From assembly GCA_002633005.1 (NCBI GenBank), contig NMRA01000123.1, forward strand, positions 340,364-404,363: a stretch of DNA of 64,000 nt, in the 5' to 3' direction. Source of the DNA: Phoronis australis. Taxonomy: Eukaryota; Phoronida; Phoronidae. The position numbers were made by a program, and so were the translations under genes. The notes beneath the pieces were generated by a model. It saw nothing but the letters and a program-made list of their open reading frames with translations. It made no database searches and was not told the origin of the DNA. This document shows positions 1 to 12,800 of the stretch, piece by piece (the first letter of the stretch is position 1; each line of letters begins with the position of its first letter).

Positions 1-1591
1 ATGGCCTTTCGGATAGCACCGATGTCACCTGTTTTCATGGCGTTCTCTATGTTATTTTGAAGACGTTCTATTTCCTTCACATGTTTCCTGAAGACCCCGC
101 TTTGCTGGTTTATTAATGCCTTTGCCTCGGTGATCAACTTGTTATCCGGGTCTATGAACCCGCCATATTGCTTTAAAAACTCTTCGTAATTATGTAGGAG
201 TGCTTGAACGTCTGGTATATTGTTTGAAGCAACAACCCGTTGAAGTTCTGATCTAAAATTCTCACTCTCGATCTGTTTGTCTTTAAGCTTGGATCGTACA
301 ATATCTTCCGATCTGCTAACCAAGGCGTTATTCAGCTGAAAGTTCTCACCGAACTCCGTTGCGATGCGCTTATAGTTTTCTAAGGCAGCATCTATCTGAT
401 TCAAGTCACCAGTTTCCATAGCTTTTTCAAGTTCTCTTCTCTTGTCCTCAAGCTGGGCTACGTGCTTTCTGTAACTACTGCCATTCGCCAGAAGAAATGT
501 ATTGGCTGATTTAACCAATTCGTGAATGGGCTTAACCAATCCCTTGTTTTCTTTCAGAAAGTTATTGTACTTGTGTAAAGCGTCTTGCACTGCAGATACA
601 ATTTGTGTATCAAGAGCCTTTTGGAGATTTTCCTGAAGTTGGGTTTCTAAAGGTTTCAAAGACACTCCTTTCATTCTCAAGCCATTTAGAGAATATTCAC
701 ACTCTCTGATGAAGTCTTCATCTGAACTTATGATGTCGAGATACGCATCTGCGAATTCTTTCAGCTTCTTCAGAGCAATTTCCGACGCAGCTATGTCTCC
801 ATCTTCAGTTGCTTTCATTAAAGACCTCTTTAATTCGCCATGTCTTTTAAGTACTTTCCCAAATCCTGAGCCAATTTGGTCAAGAGCATCGCATGCTTTC
901 TTCATTATGTTCTGATCTGGCGACACAATGCCTCTGTGATCACTTAAGAAGCATTCGTATTCATAGAACGCTGCATCTATTTTCTTCGCGTCACATGAAT
1001 TTATGGCCTGCCCAAGCTTGTCCTTCAGTTGCTCCTCTGTTTCTTTTACGTTGACCTGTTTCTTTTTTAGATCAATTAAACGCGCTTCGGTCCCTTTAAT
1101 CAAATCCAGATCATTACACAACTTACTCATGTCTGGGTGGAGTTTTGAAAACTCCTTTAGACGAGCTAACGCCTTTTCAATAGCAGATATGTCGTTGGCA
1201 TCCATGGCTCCCTGCAAGAGCTTCTTGATCTCAATTTGCTCGCGAAACAACTTTTCGTTTCCAATCCCAGTTGACATCAGCACTTCCATGGCCTCTTTGA
1301 CCAGGGCCTTGTCAGGATCTACAAAGTCGTGATGCTCTTTAGCAAATGCCTCGTAATCACACAGTGCAGACTGAATTGCGGCAGCGTCGCCTGAGTCAAT
1401 AGCATCTTCAAGGTTTATTATCAAGATGTCAAGCTCCTCTTCCAGCCCTGCCAACAGAGGATATGACGCCCTCAGCTTTCGACGCCTTCGCACATAGAAG
1501 AAGGCCGCAGCACAAAGAATGACTACCACGGCAATAACTATAATGGCTGGCCACACACTTCCATTCTCGGTGGCAACCTGTTTCTTGGCGT
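1..1591 (-). CDS. Transmembrane segment and cytoplasmic helical-repeat tail (open at left edge)
   Basis: An open exon of at least 1591 bases, acceptor TTTCTTCAG, phase 1 in, with no stop before the window edge. A short stalk (AKKQVATENGSVWP) leads into the membrane helix AIIVIAVVVILCAAAFFYV and the stop-transfer YVRRRRK. About 490 residues of hydrophilic, helix-favouring sequence follow, in about eight units of 60-65 residues. Odd units carry motifs such as YEAFAKEHHDFVDPDKALV, YECFLSDHRGIVSPD and YEEFLKQYGGFIDPDNKLI. Even units carry I.KAL..LKEF. All share L..A...gD...I..AL. The composition suggests stacked helical hairpins acting as a cytoplasmic scaffold; I see no kinase, ITAM, PDZ-ligand or ankyrin-binding motif. 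I do not recognise the family, and no L1-type FIGQY motif is visible in the part present. Confidence 0.9.
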
Positions 1592-3554
1592 CTGAAGAAA
1601 CAAAGGATCCGTGATTAGACAACAGAGGAGAAATGTTACAATGTTTCAGCGCATTCCACGGCAGAGCAACATGCATCAAAACGTGGCAAAAGCTTAGTCT
1701 GGATGTTGCTGACCCATCAACGTGATTTCCAAATGTTCTTGAGTGCATTAGTGTCCTGCATCATTTGGTCCACATTAATTTATTCTGGAGTAACCAACGG
1801 TTCTCAAAACTATCAATAAAGTGCTGAACTGAAACACTCGCTCTCGGCGAATAACGAAGTGCCGTTCCTTCCTAAGCAGCTCTGAGAGCTTAAAGTGGGA
1901 GTAATTAAAGTTAATCTGTCTTGGCGAAGGCGGGTGTGCAACGGCTTAAACTGTTGCTGGGGAAAACATTCATGTAACTGTGGTACATGACCAGTTTGTT
2001 TGTATCGACGGAGGTTGATGTAGTATCAGAAAGTGTGCCGTGGAAATTTACAGACCAAGTCAACGAAAGCGCAACCAGCCTAAAATATAGGAGGCCCGAA
2101 TTTTTGAGAATGTGGACCTTTTACCCACTTTGCCAAATAGGAGGGGGGGGGGGCAAGCGAGCCCCCCTGTGTGCGCGTATGGAAAGGCCTCCATTTGTGA
2201 GGAAAACATCGAGATCAGTAGGATTTCAAATGGTACATGTGATTTCTGGATTACGAAATAGCGACATTCCCAAAATATCAATTGTTTGAGCTCTACCCAT
2301 CTTAATATAATCGTTGTCGCTTATTTCATGAGCAAGGCATGCTCACCTTGGCCCCCTTACATACGGTACTATTGAAGCGTCACGGGTACGTCGCCACATG
2401 CTTTGAGCAAAGGTGCTCATCACACCCCCATTGAAACGTCACGGGTGACCCGTTTGCTTATGCTACCATTGATACGTCACGGGTACGTCACCGAAAAAAG
2501 TCATGCTTACGCAATGACGTCTTCTTACGGTTATACAGGACAGCATGGACATGTCTGCGATTTTTGGCAAATGTCTGTAAAGCTATGTATTTTATCACTG
2601 TGACAGTACATATGTTCTGAAAGCCAGTAAAATTTAATTCTTGACTTTTGCCAATTTCTGCTACTTAGGTCACGTGACCTTGCTTTTTTAATAAAACTTA
2701 AAAAGAAAGAGAGTTGCATTCATAGAAAAACAACAAGGTCAATAACCAATAATTTTGTTTGATGTAAGTCTTCAAAATAAAATCACAAAAATGCTGTAAC
2801 CGTTTTCTAAATTATCCTTTGGTTCGTTGTTCTATGCAAATTTAATTTTTTCCTTAAAACCACTTAAATCCTTTTTGAAAGCCCCTTATACTAATTTGAC
2901 ACATTTCCGAGGCGAGGTTCAAAGAACAATGTTTTAGGCACAGTATCTGAAAGTTTTATGTAAATTTGATGGCGCAAAGCTGGGGTCCTACATGCAGTAA
3001 CCTGAAAACCTATATAAACTGAAGTTTAACGCAAGCCCAGATTAGTAGCACCTATTCTCAAACTATGTCCTTCGGTCAAGGCATCAAAATAAATATAACT
3101 TAATGTATAATATGTATAAAAATCTCCAGCTATTTGTTTCTTTCCAGACCTGTGGAAACATTCCAAAATATAGCCTGCTGGTTGTTTTCGAAGCAGACAT
3201 ATTTTGCCACGATCAGATTTAAAAACATGTTAAATAAATTGGATAAACCACGTTAAAACTTAGTCCTAAAAAGAGTTTTTTACTCGAACCCGCAGTAGAA
3301 CTATTAGTGTCATCTACTGCGGGTACAAGACATGGGTTTCTCAGTGCGTGACTGATTTATGCTGTTGCTGATAAGCGCCCTCGAATGCTCAACACACGTG
3401 ACAGTTTAAACTAGAAAAAATTCTTACAGAAATTGGTGATTAGAACTATTTAACTTGGTCATACAATTAAAAAGGAAAATCACCTAATAGTTTCATAAGG
3501 TTGGTAGATTCTGTATTTCACAACCAGAAAAAACATATCTTGACAGTTTCGGCA
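1592..3554. other. Intron, mostly featureless
   Basis: This is the intron between PAN exon 10 and the membrane exon. It is AT-rich with a G-run at 2146-2156. A short degraded repeat around 2096-2200 (gaatttttgagaatgtggac, then a G/C-rich stretch) resembles one arm of the inverted-repeat element at 9617-9857. Short direct repeats of 'cgtcacgggtacgtc' type occur at 2375-2495. I see no exon here. Confidence 0.6.
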
Positions 3555-3801
3555 ATCAGCAGCCATAATCCGTAGTTATTGGACGCTAGGTGGCGTGGTG
3601 ATCAGGCTGTTCTATGATTATGCTCGCCCTGTTTAGTCTGAAAGTAATCTCAGATCTAGACGGATAAGAGAGTCATTCTGGTTCAGAAAAAGTGGTTCAG
3701 TCATGAACAGGGAAAATAGGGGTTATAAGTTGTCTAAAATTTGGAACAGCCTGATCACCACGACACCTAGCGTCCAATATCATCGGAAGATGGCTGCTGA
3801 T
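3555..3801. mobile_element. MITE with about 45-bp terminal inverted repeats
   Basis: The left end reads ATCAGCAGCCAT, then TTGGACGCTAGGTGGCGTGG and TGATCAGGCTGTTC. The right end is its reverse complement, GAACAGCCTGATCACCACG, then CACCTAGCGTCCAAT and ATGGCTGCTGAT. The internal 150 bases have no coding pattern. It lies in the intron after PAN exon 10. The superfamily is not determined. Confidence 0.85.
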
Positions 3802-4080
3802 AAGAGCAGAAAATGCCAAGGAGTCATTTTTTTGTGAAAAAAATCTATTACACCGGAACAAAGAAGCAGTTCACGAAAGGTTCTACAGTTCAGAGTCCAC
3901 TGACTAACATGGTGACTCCTGAATTCCATCTACTTGACTGTGTCACTCTATGATTGACTGAAGCGCTCCTGCACAAAAAATATCCGCACAACGTTTTCCC
4001 CGGAGCCCTTCTTAGCAGAGCTTTGTCCGCATCGGAACGGGGTTATCAGCTGATGAGAAACGATCAAAACAGCACCTCAC

Positions 4081-4296
4081 CAGGAAGTCTAAATTTTTCG
4101 AAGATCGCACAGCAGCCATCAGGTACCATTTCGTAGGGTCGACCCGATTCAAGCACGTGACACTCATCATTTCCCCACTGAGAGATTGAACAGTCTGTCA
4201 TCAATTGGCACAATTGAGCACACTCGTCCGCACTTTTGGCGTCCACTTTCTTAAGATACGTTGAACGCACTCGCTGATTTTCCTGTTGCATAACAC
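4081..4296 (-). CDS. PAN-like domain 10 (membrane-proximal)
   Basis: A 216-base exon, phase 1-1, acceptor ATATTTTAG, donor GTGAGG. The core is DECAQLCQLMTDCSISQW, then DECHVLESGRPYEMV, then DGCCAIFEKFRLP. The spacing C-x3-C-x5-C-x9-C-x15-CC is two residues shorter between cysteines three and four than in the other domains. It joins the membrane exon through an Asp codon. Confidence 0.9.
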
Positions 4297-5744
4297 CTAA
4301 AATATCAGTTAAGTATAGTGATGAGTTAATCGAACCACGAATTTGAACATGAAAAGCTAACAAAATTGTATTATTCATTGTGGCTCTCCGCAACTTAAAG
4401 AGATGTCAAACAGTTCACCATATACTTTTACCGGTTGTCCGTAAAATGTTGATTTTCTTTTAATGTCAAACATTTTCCTTTTAGTTTCAATTTTAACGAA
4501 TGAGACCCGTTAATTGCTCGTTACATTTAATCGACGGTTAATTTTGCTCCCACAATGCAAAGCATGTCAACTCATTTGATATGGGAAGATACCTATTCCT
4601 TTTCTGAAAAATTGTGATCTTTGACAAGGCACCCGAGTGACACCTGGGGAGAGAAATCGCCGCAAATGGAAGGGAATCTGTAAATGTTCACCAACAATTC
4701 AACAGTTTAACTTCGCCGACCAAACACTTGTGGCCATTATTTTGCTATGTAGGTCAAAAACTCGTTAACAGTTTCCCTGAGCTCGATTATCTCACAGGAA
4801 ATTGCTCTACGGCTAAATCACAATCAAGGTCCATATTCGAGAGTTGAGTGTGTTACGGTCTAAAACATTTGTTGGTCACTTACCAAACGCCAACTGAATC
4901 TCATATGCAAAGAGTTATGCAAATTAAAAAAGGAATCGTCAAAATCGGACAATGTTTAAGAAGTGTATGCATGTTTTTGTCCGTGAATTTCATGTATTTT
5001 TATCGTTACGAGTTGCGATTTTAAAAACTACAATTTTCAACTGTCAACAGTAGAATAGAATTCGTTATCAAGTAAGCAATTGCCTAGATATGACTGGTAT
5101 TAACTTGAGTCACTTTCAGAATCACTTAGATGAAGTTGTGCTTAATCATTGAGAAATGGTAGGGTTCATCTTAAAACAGGGAGTGGTTACGAAATTTGTA
5201 AAGTCAGTGTTTCTAACCCTCACCTGCTGTAAAGAAGGTTAAAAACTAAAGTTCACACTATGTAATAAAAAGAACAGTATATCATATTAGCCTAGGCAAC
5301 ACAGAAAATTATTCAATATCTAAACAAACCAAAAGTTTGGATATTGGCTGGGTTCTGCTATGTTGAAAATAGGCCAAAAAGGCTAAAAAATGTACCATAC
5401 ATGTATGTACCCAGGTGAGAAATTCAGTAACACAAATGGTGATTGCAAAAGAAATTATTGCCTTTTAAATAACAACATGGTGCTTGTTATCATCAAAGAA
5501 AAATAAATGGGCATACATCATGTTACCATGTGATGCAGAAACAGTGACGTAATGTACGTGCACCCTTTTGTAGTGTACGTACCAAATGGAATTAAAATAT
5601 CATTTGGTAAGTGAGCAACATAGGTCGTAGACAGTTTCCTTTCTTAAAATGTTAGGTTAAAAGAGTGTTTGTCGCAAATGCATTTGTTTTGAGTGAAATA
5701 TTAGCATTTGTGTAGTGTCGCTATAATTTGGCAGTAATCTTTCT

Positions 5745-6297
5745 CGTATACATGTTTCATTGAAGACACGACTTTGATCTGTTCTTATCGTCATAGTTGC
5801 GCATGCCAACTTCACGTGTTATATTGCATTTGTCATTTCTGATGTGCGTTTCACTGTGAGCTAGTTGTAAACAGTAGCCTGAAGATGAGATGAAATATTG
5901 CATTTTAAATTACGTTACCTACTGATGTTTGGATTTTTATTGCACTGTTGTGCTGTAAAGACAAGGGGCCCGTTCCAACAAAACTGACTTAGCTAAGACA
6001 ATTCCTAAATTTTACTAAATTTTAAAATAAAAGTTCAATTTGTCTCAAAATCATTTCAAGAAAGAGATGTTAAGCTTGATTTAAGTGTTTGACGTACGTT
6101 TTGGCTTAATTTTGACGAATTTACCAGATATGGAAGCTTCAAAGTTTGGAAGTTAAGACAAATCTTAGACTTAAGTCAATAATGAACTTAAGTCAGTTTC
6201 TTGGAACGGGCCCAAGATCTCTAGTTCGAGAGTTTGAAACTAAAATTAAACTCTTAAAAACAGATCAACGTCGTGTCTTCAATGAAATATGTAAACT
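5745..6297. mobile_element. TIR element inserted in the first duplicated unit
   Basis: Inverted ends face each other: ttcattgaagacacgac at about 5757 and gtcgtgtcttcaatgaa at about 6271. A 13-base direct repeat, atttgtgtagtgt, occurs at about 5707 and again at 6298, outside the two ends. It may be a target duplication or part of the surrounding unit. The interior carries another MITE. Confidence 0.65.
5965..6213. mobile_element. MITE, GGGCCCGTTCC family, copy 1
   Basis: About 249 bases with inverted ends: GGGGCCCGTTCCAACAAAAC then TGACTTAGCTAAGACAA, and TTAAGTCAGTTTCTTGGAAC then GGGCCC. A second copy in the opposite orientation lies at 36948-37197. The interior is AT-rich and non-coding. Confidence 0.9.
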
Positions 6298-7035
6298 ATT
6301 TGTGTAGTGTATATACTCCTATATTTTAATATGTGCCTATTTTCAAAGTATGGCAGATATGCACATGAATGCTGTGGTTTTTATTTTTCCTCTTTGAACT
6401 GATTTAGTAAATCAACTAACTCTCAGTAGATTCCTAGTATTTAGTTACAAACCTGACATGTCATTGAAATGTAGTGTACGTACCCCAATGTGAACAAATA
6501 CCATGAAAGAAAAATATTACACTGTAAGTAAGCAATTGGTAAGTAATTGGTCACAGACAGTTTCGTCCATTAAAAATGCTAGGTTAAAAGGGTGTTAATT
6601 ACAAATACCATTGTTTTGAGTGAAATATTAGCATTTGTGTAGTGTACGTACCCCTATATTCTAACATGTGCCTGTTTTCAAAGAATGACAGACAGATTTG
6701 CACATGTATGCTGTACTTTTTATTTATTCTCTTTGACTAGATTTGGTAAATGAGCTAACTCTCAGTAGATTCAGTATTTTTTATAAACCTGACAAGTCAT
6801 TGAAATGTAGTGTACCTACCCCTGTGTAGTACGTACCTTCAACCTCTGTGCTATAAAGTATTGCCCACAAGTATTTTTGCATACTGCTGTTCTCATCAGC
6901 AATACTGATATTTCCAAAATGAATCCAGTACGACAAAAAACAAAGGACATAGTCAAGTACAATCTCGCAGATATACCCTCCCTGCTTGTTGGAGGCCAAC
7001 TGGAAGCCTGTTATGCAAATTATAAATCGTTTCAC

Positions 7036-7263
7036 CTGAGACTACATCGTCGTCGATTTCGAAAGCAGTGCAACAAGAATCAGCTTTCATTGTGAAAGTG
7101 CCACCTTCGCCCACAGTGATACATTCCTTCGTTTGGGGATTGAACTGCGCCGCTATGCAACAGACCTCGGCACATATACTGGCGCATTCAGGACCACTTG
7201 AAGTCACGTACGTTTCCGTGTTTGTCGCCGAGTCAAAGGCTGAATTGCCATACGCTTTCATTC
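7036..7263 (-). CDS. PAN-like domain 9 (extra cysteine)
   Basis: A 228-base exon, phase 1-1, acceptor CTCAACAG, donor GTGAAA. The core is PECASICAEVCCIAAQF, then KECITVGEGGTFTMK, then DSCCTAFEIDDDVVS. It follows the array pattern but has a seventh cysteine directly before the third one (VCC). An odd cysteine could support a bond between domains or between chains; that is inference. Confidence 0.9.
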
Positions 7264-7746
7264 CTGTTGAGCAAAACCATGAAAATCCAATGTATAAACT
7301 TGAACAAAGGGTGGGTCCAAAACGGAGCTCAAAAGTCGCCCCAAAATAGACAGACATTTTGGAGATAAAGCGTCTAGTATCAGTATACAGTTATTGTTCA
7401 TGTGACATGAACTTAGAGAGGTGAAAAAACATATAGTCTTGTTTACCTTTTCGAGATTTCCAAATGCCATTCCATGTTGCATTCAGTAAACAATTGATCA
7501 GAGTCACAAATAGTCAGGACCCGGAAAGTAAGAGTACGCAAAATCTGGCCGTGGCGGCTCTAGTAACAAGTAACGTCACAAACAAGGATCTTCTGTTTGC
7601 TATATTTCCTGATGTTGCAAATTTTCAGGGAATTGAACATTGCATATAGATACATATACGTATACAAAATGTAAATGTACATGTATATGTATGGACATTC
7701 TACGAAAAGTCATCTATAAATACATAAAGAATTGAAAAATGCAAAC

Positions 7747-7971
7747 CGATCCGCTCCTTTTCCTCTTGTTCATAGAGTTCGCAACATTCGTCACTTCTCG
7801 CGGTGTAGTCTCCACCTGGATCAACCACCACACAGTCCAATGTCATCAAATTCCAATGGGCGGCGGGACACAAAGAGCGAACGCAATGTTCTGCACACTC
7901 GTATCCCGTGTCCTTCACAAACGTCTTCGTGTGATCTGAACTAAGAGCTTGTCCGGGTCGCCTGAACATAT
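7747..7971 (-). CDS. PAN-like domain 8
   Basis: A 225-base exon, phase 1-1. The acceptor was chosen at TTACTTAG rather than the TTCAG nine bases further in, because only the first keeps phase 1 and the usual xAT-ATG start. The donor GTTTGC is weak. The core is GYECAEHCVRSLCPAAHW, then LDCVVVDPGGDYTA, then DECCELYEQEEKERI. Cysteine spacing is C-x3-C-x4-C-x11-C-x15-CC. Confidence 0.86.
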
Positions 7972-8550
7972 CTAAGTAAACGAAGCAAATGTGAAAGAAG
8001 GTACCTTTTATCATACAATTGTAAGCCAGGAATTAGACAGGTGCTCAATCTAATACTGGAACGCCATTTGTCGGCTAAAGATGCAGCTTGCCCTGTTTAG
8101 CCTGATAAAATGAAAATCGGTCGCGTGACGTACGTTCTCTGCTATGACAGGATTCCATTTTGATTGGTGCAACTTCAGATTTTTTCATGGAAATCATGAA
8201 AGTCCCATTTTTGATAAACCCTCGTGCATATGTGGAAATTTTGAAAGCTCATTTCAACGTCTGCTAGAAGAACAAGAGTGATCTACGATTTTAGCGAATT
8301 CAACAAAGCAACAGTGGGAAAAGACCGACCACCGAGGACAGTAAGATTGTTAGGAAACATGAGTTCTTAGTTAATTAACCCTTTATCTTTCAGGATATGC
8401 GACAAAGATGCATTAGCAGAGGACAGATCGAGGATTGGTTGATCAATCAGCAGCGTTTAGTAGCCAATCCTATTAAGCGGCAGCTGACGGGGTGGGGGAC
8501 TAGGCATCTCATCAATACCAAAGATCTATAAAATCTTTGTCAATACTGAC

Positions 8551-8775
8551 CTGTAAATGGCTGTTCTTTCTTCGTAACAACAATACAGCAGTCGCTGTTC
8601 ACTAGGTTGTAGTCATCGCCTTCGCCCACCACCAGACATTCTTTCGTCTCCGGGTTCCACTGGGCCACCACACAGTCGCGTCGAGAGCACTGTGACAAAC
8701 AGGCGTGCGATGTTGGGGTCGTAGTCCTCGTTCCCTGGGTTGTTTCAATGGCTTGGTTTGGTAACTTGTCCATAC
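8551..8775 (-). CDS. PAN-like domain 7
   Basis: A 225-base exon, phase 1-1, acceptor TTCCTAG, donor GTCAGT. A Thr-rich linker (TTQGTRTTTPTS), possibly O-glycosylated, precedes the core ACLSQCSRRDCVVAQW, then KECLVVGEGDDYNLV, then SDCCIVVTKKEQP. Cysteine spacing is C-x3-C-x4-C-x11-C-x15-CC. A 5.6 kb intron separates it from domain 6, the longest gap within the array. Confidence 0.9.
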
Positions 8776-9616
8776 CTAGGAAGTACGGAAAAGAGCAAGT
8801 TCAATAAGCTAACCGTGGTGAGAAGCAGTATAATTAAAACACAGTTCGATCTGTTCAAAACATGCCGGAAAATTGAAACAAATTAATGCTATTAAAGGTA
8901 TGCTCTTCCTTGAATAAACTAACTTGGTTACAGGCGCGAAAACAATTCAAGCCGTATGTTATTTTCCAGATAAATTGGAGGCGCATGAACATTGAGCGCA
9001 ACACAATAGAACTCCATTTTTTGGCCATCTGTCATTCGAAATTGCATATTTAGCCACCCTGACAGTTGTGCAATCTTTTGACACGCACTGGCATGCGATT
9101 TGGTGTGGCAAAACGTGCCCTTTCTGAGGATCTCCACTTGCGCAGTTTTCGAACAAAATTTATCACCTTTTCACCCAAAAACAAAAATGGGCCGCAATGA
9201 CAACAAACGGCTACGTATTGATGTACTGTGCATGCCTCTATCACGGAAATCATTGTCTGAAAATTGTCAAGCGTACTTCACGATATATTCATGCGCAATT
9301 CACGTTCGTTTCCCGCGTTCTGTTTGACGTTATTCGAATAAACAGACAAGGTCTATCCAAAACCAACCACCAGCTTTCTGAATAGACGATCGCATGCGCA
9401 ACATTTCCTGATTTCTGGAGTCGTATCCCACAAATCTATGCTCTACGAAGCGCACACATCGATTTTCGTTATCCGAAAAGGTCAATGAGTGCCAATTTTC
9501 AAACATTGTGAAATTCTTTCGACAGCATAGCTAGGACTCCCGCATAGTTAACAAACATGGCACACACAATACCGAGCAGACTGAAACGTGATGTATCGGA
9601 GCACGTGACACGTACA

Positions 9617-9857
9617 ACATGCGCGCACCCAGGGGGGGCTCGGGGGCTATTTGGCGAAGTGGACAAAAAGGTTAGCCCCAGAGAAACAAAAAGTGCGAGA
9701 AAACGAAACAAAAAGTCCACTAAAAAAAGCGAAAACCCACAATACAGAGCCATGGACGTGGTACCCCGTTTTTTTAGTCCTTCGGTTTTTTGTCGGTAAA
9801 AGGTCCACATCGTCGGAAATTCGAGCCCCCCATACTAAAGGCTGGGTGCGCGCATGT
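9617..9857. mobile_element. Inverted-repeat element (MITE-like)
   Basis: The ends pair as ACATGCGCGCACCCAG against CTGGGTGCGCGCATGT, followed inward by GGGGGGCTCG against CGAGCCCCCC, with gtggac/gtccac further in. Length is about 241 bases. Any apparent reading frames across it follow from the inverted repeat and show no protein family. A degraded relative may lie near 2096-2200. Confidence 0.75.
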
Positions 9858-12800
9858 ACAAGTGTCGTGGAAGCTTCCTTTCCGCAAGTTTTCGGACATT
9901 TTACAAACAATTACTAGAAATTGTTTAGCTTCATTAGAAATTTTGTATACTTTATTATCACTGAACTGAAAATCTAAGAAGGTTTCGGCGAAGTTGTAGT
10001 CATCCCTCAAAAATGTCACATGACGAAAAAATCGAGCAAATGACGCATGTGGGTTACGAGCGTATCGTTTTGAAGTTGAGGCCCAACTTCTTTATTTACA
10101 AAATTAGGAGAATGGTGTCAGAAAATGACTTTGATTTTGATTGAAAGTAACGAACCAGGCTGCTGTCGTTTGAACTACCAAGTATAAAATATCCAAATTT
10201 TTAACAAGTTGTCCTTATCGTTGAGTCGCATACATATGTAGCTGAGTAGGTGACTGACTAATTCTATATTTACGCGAGCCACAAGTAATGCACGAAGACT
10301 CAAATTTCGCACAAACAGATGCCCTAACGGCACACTTTCATGTCAGACTCTGTGAACAGCTTTCCGATTTCCACTCGTTCAGTTCCTAACTTACAGGCCC
10401 GTAGTCCGTAGCCAGGTGGGGTTCGGGAGTTCGATCAACTCTCCTCACAGAAAATATCCATCTCCAGCACATCCGTTAAAGATGGGATATAGATGGACAA
10501 CAACAACAATATTGTTGCAGCTACTGGTAGTAGTAATAATTTTAAATTTACTCCGCGTAATCACCGGGCCGTACCCGGTCAACTTTGCCTGAATGGTGTT
10601 TGATGATATGATGGTGCAGACGATTAGAGGGGGATTTATGTTATTCGTCGACACTGAACGCGCGTGGTGGCCACAGCCTATGGTAACAAAGGGATCTAGA
10701 AGAAAATTTCTATATGTAGCTAGGCTAGATAGCAGCGAGAGAGCTCCTAAAAAGCAGTGCCGTTTGAATTTCAAGAAACAAAACAGCAGAATGTGGGTTT
10801 GTCATCTATTAGTTTGGTAGTGTGAGAGTACGGAAAAGTGCAGACGTTTTCAAATTTGCACTTTGGTTGTGGATTGGTGGATGACATGCATGCGCGTGTA
10901 CACGTACGTGTCCAATCTTTTGATGATAATTAAATTCACTATAGGCAGTCTTTCGTTGCTAAAAAATCTGACGTTCAACTACCGTGTTTTTGCACTAGAC
11001 CTAAAAAAAAATTTGGTCAATTAAGACAGTCTCCTCTTGTCAATCAGTGCCAATGGCACACAGCCTCACAGACATCATAGGAGCAACAAATTTGACAGAA
11101 AAGACTGCCAAATTTGCATGTCTCTATTCCGAAGGTTCACCATTCCCAACATACACTACTACAAAAATACTCTGAAGGTTCGCTACCTTCCAAAGTTAAC
11201 TACTTCGAATGCCCACAATTCCGAATCCAGAAATCCGGCATTACACTACTCTGATTCAAGGGCTAGCCCAGGATTTTGAGTTGGGGTGGGGGGCAGGGCA
11301 GAGGCCAGAATTTCGCCCGTCAGATATTCGCACCCNGAGTGAGGGCGGGAACAATCTACCTCCCGATCACCATCAATAGCACCCCCGCCCTGTTGCAAGC
11401 TCTCATAGGCTCTGCCTCAATTTAAAGTAGCCTTTTGTGCTCTTAAAAATTGTCACCTTCGTGGTTACAGGTGATTTGAACTCAGAGAGATTTTTCACTA
11501 GGGGAATTTTTATGCCTCGTGGGGGGAATTTCGCGTGATATTTCAATATGTTTGAGAGCGGAATAGGGCCGATATTGGGCCCTAAATTTGAAAGATTGAG
11601 GGCTCTGTCCTTTTTGGAAAGAAAAATTATAATGTTTCAACCCGTAGCAAGGGCTGATCCAGGTTTTTTAGTTAGGGGGGGCAGGGCACAGGAATAAACA
11701 GCATTTCGGCAGATGCGCGCGTCCAGCCTAAACTCTGGGGATGCAGGGGTCTTGAATTCTTGGGTTTGCGGACCTGTTGACTAAAAAAAACGGTAAATGG
11801 GGTTCATTCAGCGCCTATGCGTTGTTTATTCACCCCCGTTGCGCACGTGTGCTAGTCAGCAATTCGCACCCGAACTCAAAAATGGGATATGATACAATTT
11901 TAGGGGGGGCCATGCCCCCACCCTAAATCCGTAGTCATGAAAACACAGCCTGGTTGGCCCATTCTCCGGTCGTTACTATGATGCTTAAGAACTGACCGCG
12001 TGATGCGACAAAATATGATCTAACTTTTCGAATACATTTATAAATTTTACACGAACATATTTTGCTTCGTCGCGGCAACGACCCAACGCTTCCGAATCTC
12101 AACGTCTTTAGAGATTGTGAAGCAGACAGTTGCGTGTCCGTTCGCGGAACAACACGGTCTGAAACACAGAACTATGCCTATAAGCTAACAGAGCTATCGT
12201 AGCGAGCCTCGTTTTGGAATGCGCCTCCTGTCGGCGTGAATAGGGTCTATGCGTATGTAATCCGGGCATTGTTTGAGCATACTACGTGAATTGTACACCA
12301 CCTGTGCATCTAATAACCGAAATGTCGTTTATGTTTGCATGTAAACGTGTAAAAAATACACCTAAGTCTGATATTATAGATCATTCCTGATTAGTGAACC
12401 TTCGGAATAGTTAACCTTAAGAGTAGTGGGCCCTTTGGAATACTGGACTGCTCCCATTTTCAACGATGTAAGCAAGTTACGTAACACGCAAAACACAACC
12501 AAATCAAAAATTCAAGTCATACTCCGACTAAATATTTCGGTCCGAGTATGTAATGAGGTGTAATTACTCAGTTAATCACGCTAAGTTTGAAATTTTGGCA
12601 GGAAGTAACGCGAGAACGTTCTCTTTCTTGACCACATTACATCCAAATTTTGGGTCCCGTTCCCTGCGAGCAGCAGTCACGGCACCCACATTTCTGGTAT
12701 TACGAATTCCGTCCGATCTTGGGAACATACATGTATAGCTGAGAGCCGTCGTTGCGTATATACAGATTTTCCTACCCCCCTAGTTAAGCTGCGTAAAGGA

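Larger units (their letters stand above)
5555..6830. repeat. Direct duplication of a roughly 350-bp unit, first copy split by insertions
   Basis: Blocks at about 5573-5720 and 6473-6650 share gtagtgtacgtacc and ttttgagtgaaatattagca. Blocks at about 6298-6475 and 6638-6825 share taactctcagtagattc and gtcattgaaatgtagtgtac. Together they show a unit repeated twice in tandem, with the first copy interrupted by the TIR element at 5745-6297. Confidence 0.75.

Noticed and set aside
7700-7746. Longer C-terminal extension of PAN domain 8 past the chosen donor
   Set aside because: Reading on would break the phase-1 pattern shared by all ten exons; the weak donor GTTTGC keeps it.
9557-10019. Overlapping open frames on both strands
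   Set aside because: They are produced by the inverted-repeat element at 9617-9857, and none has a recognisable domain.
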